A stretch of DNA of 64,000 bases from Phaeobacter cretensis (GTDB lineage: Bacteria; Pseudomonadota; Alphaproteobacteria; Rhodobacterales; Rhodobacteraceae), in contig NZ_JBKBEU010000001.1 of assembly GCF_047372505.1 (NCBI RefSeq), positions 2,852,001-2,916,000 on the forward strand. Reading direction: 5' to 3'. Of the stretch, positions 51,235 through 59,919 are shown piece after piece. The number at the start of each line of letters is the position of its first letter. The first letter of the stretch is position 1. Position numbers and translations under genes: made by a program. Below the pieces are notes generated by a model. It did not search any database. It was not told the DNA's origin and worked only from the letters and a program-made list of their open reading frames with translations.

Positions 51235-52001
51235 CCTGTCACCACAACCCCGCCGTCAACCACCAGAGTCTGGCCGGTGATCATGCGGCTTGTCGCGGAG
51301 GCCAGAAAGAGTGCCGAACCAACGATGTCCTGCGGTGCAAGGTGATCCTTTAGGCACTGGCGTTCTAGGTGTGCGGCGAGCGCATTTGGTGTTGCCCATT
51401 TGTCCAGTTGCTTGTCTGTCAGCACCCAGCCCGGTGCGAGGGAATTGATCCGGATACGGTCGGATCCAAATTCGCGTGCGAGGCTGCGGGTCATGCCATT
51501 GATGCCGGAATTCGCAGTGGTGTAGGCTGGGTAGCCGTCATTTCCCATCATGTAGCTAATGGAGGTGAAGTTAACGATGGATCCACCACCTACAGTCTGC
51601 ATACCGGGTAACACTGCCTGACAGGCGAAAAAATAGGCCTTGAGGTTGATGGCCTGGGCCCAATCCCAGAAGTCTTCGCTCACATCCAGTGTCGCATGGC
51701 GCTGATCGTTGGCCGCGTTGTTTACCAATTTGGTGATCGGACCATGAGCCGCAGCGGCTTGTTCGATGGCGGCCTTCAACGACGGAATATCTGTGATGTC
51801 ACAAGGGATGAACAAGGGAAGATTGCCAGTCTCACTCTCCATACGATCCACAAATTCAGAGGCATCAGAGCGCCCGACAAAGGCGACTTTTGCGCCTTGG
51901 CGCAGGAATCCTTCAGTCAGGGCTGCGCCAATGCCGGAGCCGCCGCCGGTGATGAAGACGGAGGCCCCGTCTAGGTCGGGGAAGGTTGCGGTTGCGCTCA
52001 T
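51231..52001 (-). CDS. SDR-family dehydrogenase, probable galactose 1-dehydrogenase, with Lys to Asn at the active site
   Basis: This 256-residue SDR has TGGGSGIG (18-25) for NAD(P), NNAA (94-97), SIS around 147-149 and Tyr160 in GYPAYTTANSG. The usual YxxxK motif reads Y160-TTA-N164, so the catalytic Lys is Asn (codon AAT). The C-terminus TGQTLVVDGGVVVTG is normal. In the operon it should oxidise galactose to galactonolactone; an alternative is oxidation of another intermediate. The ORF is intact and coupled to its neighbours (overlaps both), so the change may be natural for this subfamily. Confidence 0.82.
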   Translation of the reverse strand: MSATATFPDLDGASVFITGGGSGIGAALTEGFLRQGAKVAFVGRSDASEFVDRMESETGNLPLFIPCDITDIPSLKAAIEQAAAAHGPITKLVNNAANDQRHATLDVSEDFWDWAQAINLKAYFFACQAVLPGMQTVGGGSIVNFTSISYMMGNDGYPAYTTANSGINGMTRSLAREFGSDRIRINSLAPGWVLTDKQLDKWATPNALAAHLERQCLKDHLAPQDIVGSALFLASATSRMITGQTLVVDGGVVVTG

Positions 52002-53716
52002 CAGTGGCTCTCCCGTGTGACGGGGCGGGTGTCTTTGCCCACCAGGAAATCAAGATCCGCGCCCTGTTCAGCCTGTAAAACGCTGTCCACGTAAAGCTTC
52101 GCATAGCCGCGGGTGTAGTGTGGCGGCTCTGGTTGCCAGGCCTCCCGGCGTACGGTCAGGTCTTCTTCAGTGACCATCAGATCGAGTGTTCCATTCTTGG
52201 CACTCACCTTGATGTGATCACCAGTTTGGACGAGCCCCAATGGCCCGCCTGCTTGCGATTCAGGAGATACATGCAGGATTACCGTACCAAATGCTGTGCC
52301 GGACATACGCCCGTCTGAAATACGGATCATATCGCGGACGCCTTCCCGCACCAATTTGCGGGGGATCGGCATATTGCCGACCTCGGGCATCCCTGGATAG
52401 CCTTTTGGGCCAACACCTTTTAGTACCAGAATACTATCTTTGGTGACCGGCAGGTCGTCGCGGTCGATATTGGCCTTCATGTCTTCGATGGTTTCAAACA
52501 CATGGGCGACGCCTTCGTGCTCAAGCAGGTGGTCAGACGCGGCCGATGGTTTCACAATAGCACCATTGGGGGCGAGATTGCCCCGCAGGACACGCAGGCC
52601 GGCCGCGGGTTTCACCGGATCATCAAAACCCTTGATAACATCGTCATTGAAACACTCGGCGCCATCGGCATAGGCATGGATGTCGCCACCCAAAACGGTG
52701 GTATTGCTGCGGAGATGGCCAGCGTCTGCCAACTGTTTCAGAACAACCGGCATGCCGCCAGCATAGCAGAAGTCCTCCATCAGATATGTGCCGGACGGCA
52801 TGCAATTAACTAGGAGGGGTATATCACTGCCCAGTCCAAAATCATCGAGCGTAAGTTCAACACCCACACGGCCAGCCAGAGCCAATAGGTGCACGACAGC
52901 GTTGGTGGATCCTCCGACCGCGGCATTTGCAAGGATTGCGTTGATGAATGCATCTCGGCTCAGAATATCTGATGGTTTCAGCTCTTCTTCGACCATCTCG
53001 ACGATCCGCTTACCCGTCAGATGCGCCAACGCCATGCGGCGCGCATCAACAGCGGGCAGGGCAGCATTGGTTGGCAGGCTCATTCCCATCGCCTCAACCA
53101 GGGAGGCCATGGTCGAAGCGGTGCCCATCGTCATGCAAACGCCTTTGGAGCGGCTCATGCCTGACTCTGCGGCCATGAAATCTTGCAGCGTCATCTCACC
53201 GGCGCGCACGGCTTCGGAGAACTTCCAGACATCCGTTCCGGATCCGATGTCTTTGCCCTGCCATTTACCGTTCAACATGGGGCCAGAGCTGACAACAATT
53301 GCCGGCAGATCGACCGAAGCGGCACCCATCAGTTGGCCTGGTGTTGTCTTGTCACAGCCGCCCAGCAATACCACCCCATCGATCCCGTAGGCGCGGATGG
53401 ATTCTTCGACGTCCATCGCAAGGAGGTTGCGGAACAACATTGCAGTGGGTTTCATCTGGGTCTCGCCGAGCGACATAACCGGGAATTCAACCGGGAAGCC
53501 ACCGGCTTCCCAAACGCCACGTTTTACACCCTCGGCCAAATCGCGCAGACCTGAGTTGCAGGGCGTCAACTCGGACCAAGTGTTGCAGATGCCAATTATG
53601 GGGCGACCATCAAAGGCGTGATCGGGAAATCCTTGGTTCTTCATCCAGCTGCGGTGAATGAACCCGTCTTTGTCGGGCTTGCCATACCAGGCGCGGCTGC
53701 GACGGTCTTTGGTCAT
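52001..53716 (-). CDS. IlvD/Edd-family sugar-acid dehydratase, probable galactonate dehydratase
   Basis: This 571-residue [2Fe-2S] dehydratase has cluster Cys at 53 (SELTPCNSG), 121 (LLGGCDKTTPG) and 194 (SKGVCMTMGTAST). The sequence is closest to L-arabinonate-type sugar acid dehydratases, not biosynthetic IlvD. Between galactose dehydrogenase and KDGal kinase it should turn galactonate into 2-keto-3-deoxygalactonate, taking the place of the enolase-type DgoD. L-arabinonate is a possible extra substrate. Confidence 0.9.
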   Translation of the reverse strand: MTKDRRSRAWYGKPDKDGFIHRSWMKNQGFPDHAFDGRPIIGICNTWSELTPCNSGLRDLAEGVKRGVWEAGGFPVEFPVMSLGETQMKPTAMLFRNLLAMDVEESIRAYGIDGVVLLGGCDKTTPGQLMGAASVDLPAIVVSSGPMLNGKWQGKDIGSGTDVWKFSEAVRAGEMTLQDFMAAESGMSRSKGVCMTMGTASTMASLVEAMGMSLPTNAALPAVDARRMALAHLTGKRIVEMVEEELKPSDILSRDAFINAILANAAVGGSTNAVVHLLALAGRVGVELTLDDFGLGSDIPLLVNCMPSGTYLMEDFCYAGGMPVVLKQLADAGHLRSNTTVLGGDIHAYADGAECFNDDVIKGFDDPVKPAAGLRVLRGNLAPNGAIVKPSAASDHLLEHEGVAHVFETIEDMKANIDRDDLPVTKDSILVLKGVGPKGYPGMPEVGNMPIPRKLVREGVRDMIRISDGRMSGTAFGTVILHVSPESQAGGPLGLVQTGDHIKVSAKNGTLDLMVTEEDLTVRREAWQPEPPHYTRGYAKLYVDSVLQAEQGADLDFLVGKDTRPVTRESH

Positions 53717-55779
53717 AGTTTTTCTCCTTCGATCACCCAGATCGTTTCAGGAAATTGCCAGGGAAGAGTCAGCCCGTGCTGCAACAGGATTTGGCCACTG
53801 AGCGTCAGCGCTCCGTCCTTCAGCGCGGTGCGGCTTCGAGAAAGATGGTGCAGCTCATCGCGGTTGACGAGATCAATCCGGTAGCGAGCATCCGGGTCTA
53901 GCCCTGTCAGGAGTAGCGGACGCGGCATAATCTGATGAGACGTTCGTGCCTTGCCCGCAAAAACCACGAATTGCGCACCATCAGCCGACAGTTGCTGTTC
54001 AGCGATGATGCTTGGGTCGGACGCGTCAAGCCGTAGGATATCGGCCCCCATGCGCCATGCGCGGTTGCTTTTCCACCAGGCCGTGACCCGTGTCAGCACC
54101 TCGGTTTCGTCATCGGTGAGCTCGCGAGGGTCCATCTCGAACCCCATGTGGCGCTGTGCGGCCACCCAGGCACGCATTCGTATGTTCATGGTTCGCCCCG
54201 ACGTATGGCAGGTGCGTGGGCCAACATGCGAACCTGTTACAGGCATTGGCAGCAAAAGCGCGGCATCATGTTGAATACGCAAACGTTCCAACGCGTCATT
54301 GCTGTCTGACAGCCAGATCCGCTGCGTCAGGCTCAAAATACCCGCGTCGATCCGTCCACCACCAGAGGCACAGCTCTCAATTTCTACCTTCGGGAATTTT
54401 GCCCGCAATTCGTGTAGGAGTGCATAAATCCCATCAGCCTGTGCCGCATCGGCAATGGGCAGCAAACGATTGTGATCCCATTTGAGGTAGTCGATGTGGT
54501 TTTCGCTCAGAATCATCGACAGTTTATTTATCAGATGCGCGCGCACTTCATTCTTGGATAGATCCAGCACGCGTTGTTGCCGCCCCTCGACCTGATCGGT
54601 TGGCCCGAGGATCCAGTCTGGGTGCGCGCGGGCCAAATCGCTATCAAGGTTCACCATCTCTGGCTCGACCCAAAGACCGAAGGTCATGCCAAGGCTTTCG
54701 ACATGTTCGATCAGTGGTGTTAGCCCTTCAGGCCACTTGCGATGGTCAATCTCCCAATCGCCCAGCGAGGAGGTGTCGTCATTCCGGTTTCCGAACCAAC
54801 CGTCATCGAGCACAAAACGCTCTGCGCCAAGCTCTGACGCCTGATTGGCAATCTCAGTCAGCACAGGCAGATCATGATTGAAATACACCGCCTCCCAGCA
54901 GTTGTAGTGTACTGGGCGTGGTGTCTCAGGTTTGGGCCAATCAACCAAATGATCGCGTAGCAGACGTTGAAACGCAGTGGCACAACCATTGAACCCGGTT
55001 TGTGAGACCGCGAGATAAAGCGGCGCTGTACGGAATTGCGTACCCTTTCTCTGGGTTCCAGTGGCATGGCCCCATTGAATTTGGCGTCGCCCCGAAGGCA
55101 GTTCTTCCGCCAGCATTACATGACCGCCAGACCAACCGTAGTGCATAGCAAAGACGCATCCTTGGGTATTTCGTGCGCCGGTTTCAGGAAAATAGGCCAA
55201 GGATGGATGTTCATGCCCGGATCGACCTAGGCGCGCTTCACGCTTATGGATGCCTGGGCGCCAGTCTGTACGCTCCATCTGAAACTCGCCAATCCAGCGG
55301 CCCGAGAAATCGACGATCTCTTGTGCCATCTGCGGCCCCGGCAGTACGGGGGCTGCCAGGTGATGCAGGGTAATCTCCTTATCGCTGACGAGAGTGGTCG
55401 TTGCTGCAATCGTCTCGCCTAGAGCCTCAAGGTCAAAGAAAAGCACTAACCCCAGATCGTGGTCGCGACAGGTGAACCGGCCGTTATCGGCTTTTTCAAG
55501 TTGGAAACGTGGATAAAGTGGCGCTCCGTCGCGATAGGCAATCAAACCCGGTTGCCCCTCAAACGACATAGATGTCTCAGGGCACAGCGATAGGGGTGGT
55601 AAACGGTCAATCATCCCGCCGGTCACCTCCTGTTCGCACGCACTGGCCATCGCTGCGAGTTCCGTCTCAGGGTGCAGCGATGGCCCCCAGTAGATTGCAC
55701 TGGGAATGCCGCCATCGGATGATAGAACCAGCGTCTGACCCGGCGCATCGATCCGCCATAGCTGCGGGTCTGACCTCAT
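53713..55779 (-). CDS. GH36 alpha-galactosidase
   Basis: This 688-residue enzyme has an N-terminal beta-sandwich, the barrel motif RFVLDDGWFGNRND, FGLWVEPEMVN, the nucleophile Asp435 in YLKWDHNR, CASGGGRIDAGIL and the acid/base Asp495 in WLSDSNDALERL. No signal peptide. It should cleave melibiose- or raffinose-type sugars inside the cell. It overlaps both neighbours by four bases. Confidence 0.94.
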   Translation of the reverse strand: MRSDPQLWRIDAPGQTLVLSSDGGIPSAIYWGPSLHPETELAAMASACEQEVTGGMIDRLPPLSLCPETSMSFEGQPGLIAYRDGAPLYPRFQLEKADNGRFTCRDHDLGLVLFFDLEALGETIAATTTLVSDKEITLHHLAAPVLPGPQMAQEIVDFSGRWIGEFQMERTDWRPGIHKREARLGRSGHEHPSLAYFPETGARNTQGCVFAMHYGWSGGHVMLAEELPSGRRQIQWGHATGTQRKGTQFRTAPLYLAVSQTGFNGCATAFQRLLRDHLVDWPKPETPRPVHYNCWEAVYFNHDLPVLTEIANQASELGAERFVLDDGWFGNRNDDTSSLGDWEIDHRKWPEGLTPLIEHVESLGMTFGLWVEPEMVNLDSDLARAHPDWILGPTDQVEGRQQRVLDLSKNEVRAHLINKLSMILSENHIDYLKWDHNRLLPIADAAQADGIYALLHELRAKFPKVEIESCASGGGRIDAGILSLTQRIWLSDSNDALERLRIQHDAALLLPMPVTGSHVGPRTCHTSGRTMNIRMRAWVAAQRHMGFEMDPRELTDDETEVLTRVTAWWKSNRAWRMGADILRLDASDPSIIAEQQLSADGAQFVVFAGKARTSHQIMPRPLLLTGLDPDARYRIDLVNRDELHHLSRSRTALKDGALTLSGQILLQHGLTLPWQFPETIWVIEGEKL

Positions 55780-56624
55780 TTAACCGCTCCCAGGGTCAGC
55801 CCTGCGATGAAGTGGCGTTGCATCAGGAAGAACATGGCAACTGGTGGCAGTGCAGCGACGATGCTACCTGCGCTCATCAAGTGATATGCGGCCCGATATT
55901 GCGCGTTGAAGGAGGTGATGCCTGCCGTGACGGGCTGGCTCTCAGCCCCTTGTGTCAAGACGACGGCCCAGAAATAATCGTTCCAGATAAAGGTAAAGAT
56001 CAGCACGCTGAGAGCGGCGATTGCAGGCTTCATCAATGGCAGAACGACGTACCAGAATATCCGCCATTCCGCGACGCCTTCGACGCGTGCGGCTTCGATC
56101 AGCTCGAAGGGCAGTGCGCGAATAAAGTTCCGCATGAACAACGTGCAGAACCCTGTTTGAAAGGCGATGTGAAACAGCACGAGTCCGGTCTTGGTATTGT
56201 AGAGGCCCATGTCCAGCGTCAGGTCGCGTACGGGGACCATCAGAATTTGGAAGGGTACAAAATTGCCCGCCACAAACATAAAGAACAGCAGCAGATTGCC
56301 GCGGAATTTATAGACCCCGAGTGCAAAGCCGCTCATGCAGGATAGCGCCACAGCACCAATTACCGTTGGTACCGTGATCAGCACTGAATTCATCAGATAG
56401 CGTGGCATGTCCGATCCGAAGAAGACCTTGCCATAGTTGGCGGCCCCCTCAAATGATGATGGCATGCCCCAATAGTTGCCGGTGGTGAAATCGGCTTCGG
56501 GCTTGATGGAAAAAATAGCTACAGCGATCAGCGGAAGCAGCCACATGATGAGTGCTGCTGGCACCAGTGCCTGATACGTGGTCTGCCAGCCGCGGGAACT
56601 GTTCTGGATGGGTTTGGGAAACAT
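55776..56624 (-). CDS. Carbohydrate ABC transporter permease, MalG type
   Basis: This 282-residue protein has six hydrophobic segments and the EAA loop ELIEAARVEGVAEWRIFWYVVLPLMKP. ATG 56624 overlaps the stop of the upstream permease gene by one base (TGATG). It is the second membrane subunit of the CUT1-type transporter. Confidence 0.93.
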   Translation of the reverse strand: MFPKPIQNSSRGWQTTYQALVPAALIMWLLPLIAVAIFSIKPEADFTTGNYWGMPSSFEGAANYGKVFFGSDMPRYLMNSVLITVPTVIGAVALSCMSGFALGVYKFRGNLLLFFMFVAGNFVPFQILMVPVRDLTLDMGLYNTKTGLVLFHIAFQTGFCTLFMRNFIRALPFELIEAARVEGVAEWRIFWYVVLPLMKPAIAALSVLIFTFIWNDYFWAVVLTQGAESQPVTAGITSFNAQYRAAYHLMSAGSIVAALPPVAMFFLMQRHFIAGLTLGAVK

Positions 56625-57571
56625 CAGCGCGCCCCTTTGTCGTCTTGGTACATGGACCATAAGAAATAGGCGATGAAACACAGCATGATGAGGAACAAGA
56701 CCACCGCGATTGCCGCGCCATATCCCATGCGAAAACCGTATTCAGACAGCGCCTTTTCGAACATATAGAAAGACAGTACCCGGCTGGAGCCGAACGGTCC
56801 GCCATTGGTCATGATTGAGATCAGGTCAAAACTACGCAGCGCACCGATGATAGTCACCACAAACGCGACAAAGGTCGCCGGGCGCAACTGCGGGATGATG
56901 ACATACCAGAGCATCTTGGCTCCTTTTGCACCATCCAGCCGCGCGGCCTCGACCTGTTCGGGATCCACTGCATTCAAGCCGGTGAGATACAGGATCATGC
57001 AATAAGCGGTCTGGGGCCAAAGGCCTGCTGCGATGATGCCATAGGTCACCAGAGTCGGGTCGCCCAAAACATTGATCGGGCCAAGGCCGACCCAGCCCAA
57101 TACCTGGTTGAGCAAGCCAAATGTCGGATCATAGAACCAACTGAATACTAGGCCGACAACCACCTGGCTAATCACAAATGGAAAGAAAAATAGGGATTTG
57201 TATAGGCGTATGCCAGTCACGGTTTGGTTTAGAAACAAAGCTATGAACAGGCCGGCAGGGATCGCCAGTAGATAGAGCAGCAGCCATTTGAGGTTGTTCC
57301 ACATGGACACTTCAAAAGCGCGGTCATCCATCAGCTCGCGGTAGTTTTCCATACCGATAAACTGAGGTTCGCCCAGACCATCCCAGCGATACAGAGATAG
57401 GTTGAAGCTCTGCAGGATCGGGAAAATTACGTAGAATAGAAAGAAGATGACGCCGGGCGCCAGAAATAGCCAAGGCGCAAGCGTCTGACGGTTACGCCGC
57501 AACCAACTGTCGCGGCCACGGGGTGAGGCGGCGGGCGATCCGGTTTCTGGCGTTAGGTTCATCTGAGCCAC
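56624..57571 (-). CDS. Carbohydrate ABC transporter permease, MalF type
   Basis: This 315-residue protein has six hydrophobic segments and the EAA loop EQVEAARLDGAKGAKMLWYVIIPQLRP. The start is GTG 57571 behind GGGAG, or ATG 57562. It pairs with the MalG-type permease, the binding protein at 57724 and the UgpC-type ATPase at 59920. Confidence 0.92.
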   Translation of the reverse strand: MAQMNLTPETGSPAASPRGRDSWLRRNRQTLAPWLFLAPGVIFFLFYVIFPILQSFNLSLYRWDGLGEPQFIGMENYRELMDDRAFEVSMWNNLKWLLLYLLAIPAGLFIALFLNQTVTGIRLYKSLFFFPFVISQVVVGLVFSWFYDPTFGLLNQVLGWVGLGPINVLGDPTLVTYGIIAAGLWPQTAYCMILYLTGLNAVDPEQVEAARLDGAKGAKMLWYVIIPQLRPATFVAFVVTIIGALRSFDLISIMTNGGPFGSSRVLSFYMFEKALSEYGFRMGYGAAIAVVLFLIMLCFIAYFLWSMYQDDKGAR

Positions 57572-57669
57572 GGGAAATCTCCCTTAGTGTGTTCTGAAGC
57601 GGCGTTGGAAAATTTCCGACGCGAGCAACCAGCATAATGTACTGCTGCAAGGTTCAATCCGAAGGGCTG

Positions 57670-57698
57670 ACAAGGCCGATCAAATTGACCGGCCTTGT
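57670..57698. repeat. Hairpin between binding protein and permease genes
   Basis: ACAAGGCCG and CGGCCTTGT pair perfectly around 11 bases. It lies in the 152-base gap after the binding protein stop and has no T-run on the minus strand. It may stabilise the upstream mRNA or partly end transcription, as at 44814. Confidence 0.65.
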
Positions 57699-57723
57699 TA
57701 CTAAACTTGCGTGCTGGCAGTGA

Positions 57724-58974
57724 TCAGTAGACCCGGTCGCGTGCCTTCTCCAACCGGTTCAGGATGTCATCCAGATTGTCTGGGAACACCATGAATTCCT
57801 GAAAACCCTCCATAGCGATGGACGCCATTTCAGCCGGCGCGTCGCGATCAAAGAACTGGGCGATGCCGCCGGGCGCGTTCGACGAGAGCATCTCAAACCC
57901 CTGGTTCAGCATTTCATCGTCGTCCACTGATGAACCGGAGTTGACGGGCAGCTGACCCAGGGCATCGCCGCCGTTGATCTTGGTCTGATTGTCGGCAGAA
58001 ACAACGAAGCGCAAGAATTCACGCGCGGCTTCTTTGTTTTGCGAACCGGCTGGAATGTGGAACGTGTCGGTCGGTGCATCTTCGGCCAATTCAACATCTG
58101 GGTTGATGTTTGGAAACTGGTAGAAATCCAGCTGATCAGTGCCAAGACCGGCCTCGCGCAGTGGTGCGACCGCAAAGTTGCCCATTAGGTAGGCAGTGGC
58201 CTCACCCTTTACCATGAACGGCAGAGCTTCCTGCCAGCTGTAGGACTGGTGGTTGTCGATAAAAGCGCCCATGTCGATCAGCTCGCGCCAGTTCGCAAAG
58301 GTCTGTTTTACCCGATCATCAGTCCATGCGATTTCGCCATTGGTCAGGGCCATGTGGAAGTCATAGCCGTTTGTGCGCATGTTCAGATAGTCAAACCAAC
58401 CGCCGGCGGTCCATAGAAACTTTGTCCCGATGGTGAAGCATTTACGGCCGGAATCGATGATCTTCTGGCAGTTGGACTTGAAGCTCGCCCAGTCGGATGG
58501 CTCTTCCAGGCCAAGTTCATTGTAGATGTCTTCGCGGTAGTAGACACCCCACTGGTAGTAGGTATAGGGCACGCCCCATTGCTTGCCATCCAATGTCATC
58601 GCACCCTTGGTCGAGGCCAGCGCGTCGGCGATTTCAGGCTCGGACCATAGGTCGCTGATATCCTCAAACAGACCAGCAGATACATAGGGTCGCATACGGT
58701 TTGCGGCGTACCAGTTGGCAACATCCGGTGGATTGGCGGACAGGAAGTTGCGGATTTGAGTTTTGTAGGCTTCGCGGTCGATGACGGTCAACTCCACCGT
58801 CAAATCCGGATGGAGGGCGTCAAAGTCCGCCGCCATTTGCTCCATCACTGCGCGGGGCGCAGGATTGGACATATCTGAGAAAATCTTAAGCGTACCGCTT
58901 AGCTCGGCCTGCGCTGAGGTCACCAGTCCAAGGCTGAGTGCTAGCCCGGCAACTGTTCCTTTCAAAGTCTTCAT
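57724..58974 (-). CDS. Carbohydrate ABC transporter substrate-binding protein
   Basis: This 416-residue protein has a signal peptide (MKTLKGTVAGLALSLGLVTS, cleavage near AQA-EL) and the CUT1 binding-protein fold: LKIFSDMSNPAPRAVMEQM, KGEATAYLMGNFAV, FHIPAGSQNKEAAREFLRF. It is the first gene of the galactoside operon. The ligand is probably an alpha- or beta-galactoside, by context. Confidence 0.92.
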   Translation of the reverse strand: MKTLKGTVAGLALSLGLVTSAQAELSGTLKIFSDMSNPAPRAVMEQMAADFDALHPDLTVELTVIDREAYKTQIRNFLSANPPDVANWYAANRMRPYVSAGLFEDISDLWSEPEIADALASTKGAMTLDGKQWGVPYTYYQWGVYYREDIYNELGLEEPSDWASFKSNCQKIIDSGRKCFTIGTKFLWTAGGWFDYLNMRTNGYDFHMALTNGEIAWTDDRVKQTFANWRELIDMGAFIDNHQSYSWQEALPFMVKGEATAYLMGNFAVAPLREAGLGTDQLDFYQFPNINPDVELAEDAPTDTFHIPAGSQNKEAAREFLRFVVSADNQTKINGGDALGQLPVNSGSSVDDDEMLNQGFEMLSSNAPGGIAQFFDRDAPAEMASIAMEGFQEFMVFPDNLDDILNRLEKARDRVY

Positions 58975-59015
58975 GACGTCCTCCCTATTGACGTGGTTTG
59001 TTTGGTTTCACATAA

Positions 59016-59030
59016 TGGAACCAAATTCCA
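59016..59030. promoter_or_regulatory. IclR-like operator box
   Basis: TGGAACCAAATTCCA has arms TGGAA and TTCCA five bases apart, as in the IclR consensus TGGAAATNATTTCCA. It lies 42 bases before the binding protein start and 80-94 before the divergent IclR start. A further pair TTTGGTT and AACCAAA overlaps it. Confidence 0.7.
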
Positions 59031-59109
59031 ACTATTGAAACTATGAACGCCCTACGCTAAGGATGTCAACAGTTACATCGCCCCGATTGGGGCGTGAGAA
59101 AGGATGGCG

Positions 59110-59901
59110 ATGACAGGACCCATTCCCCAGTCGCGAGAGGCGGATGGCACAGTCGGCAAGGCGTTGGCGGTGCTTGACCAGATTGCAGAAGCCGGTAGAC
59201 CCCTGCGATTTGGCGAGGTGTTGGCAGTATCCGTGCTTCCCAAGGCTACGCTTTATCGGCTGGTTCAGACCCTGACCAATCAGGGCATGTTGTCCTATGA
59301 TGAGACCCATCAGACATATACGCCCGGCTTGCGTCTGGTTCGGCTTGCGCATGCCGCCTGGCGGCAAAGTACGTTGGCTCCTGTGGCACGGCCATATCTG
59401 GACAAGCTTTCGCAGGATGTCGGCGAAACCATTCACCTGGCTCAGTTGGACCGGGGGCAGGTACTCTATGTTGACAAACGCAACGCCGACACACCGATTG
59501 AGATGTTCAGCCAGGCCGGAAAGATCGGGCCGGGCTATTGCACCGGTGTCGGCAAGGCTATGATAGCATATCTGTCGGCAGATGCGCAGGCGGATGCAAT
59601 CCGCAGGCAGGCGTTCTTCGCCCATACACCGCATACTCTGTCCTCTGCGCAGGCGCTGCTGACTGAACTTGCTGACGTTCGCCGTGATGGTGTTGCCTTT
59701 GACCGCGAAGAGCATGAGCCGGGCATTATTTGTATCGCTGCACCGATCTTGTCGGAAGCGGGTAAGGTCATGGGAGGGCTGTCGATCACGTCCTCCCTGC
59801 AGCGCCAGTCGCTGGTAGGGTTGACCGCCCTGCGCCCGGCCCTGTTGCAAACCGCTCAGGACATCGCAACCGCTGCCGAGACCTGGCAATTTCCAAGTTA
59901 A
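59110..59901 (+). CDS. IclR-family transcriptional regulator
   Basis: This 263-residue regulator has the IclR winged HTH (KALAVLDQIAEAGRPLRFGEV, PKATLYRLVQTLTNQGML) and the effector domain (YVDKRNADTPIEMFS, YCTGVGKAMIAYL, DREEHEPGIICIAAPI). AAAGG lies 6 bases before the ATG at 59110; the ATG at 59104 directly abuts it and is less likely. It is divergent from the galactoside operon with the IclR-like box between, so it is the likely regulator. Confidence 0.9.
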   Translation: MTGPIPQSREADGTVGKALAVLDQIAEAGRPLRFGEVLAVSVLPKATLYRLVQTLTNQGMLSYDETHQTYTPGLRLVRLAHAAWRQSTLAPVARPYLDKLSQDVGETIHLAQLDRGQVLYVDKRNADTPIEMFSQAGKIGPGYCTGVGKAMIAYLSADAQADAIRRQAFFAHTPHTLSSAQALLTELADVRRDGVAFDREEHEPGIICIAAPILSEAGKVMGGLSITSSLQRQSLVGLTALRPALLQTAQDIATAAETWQFPS

Positions 59902-59919
59902 CCCAAAGGGAGAAGACGC

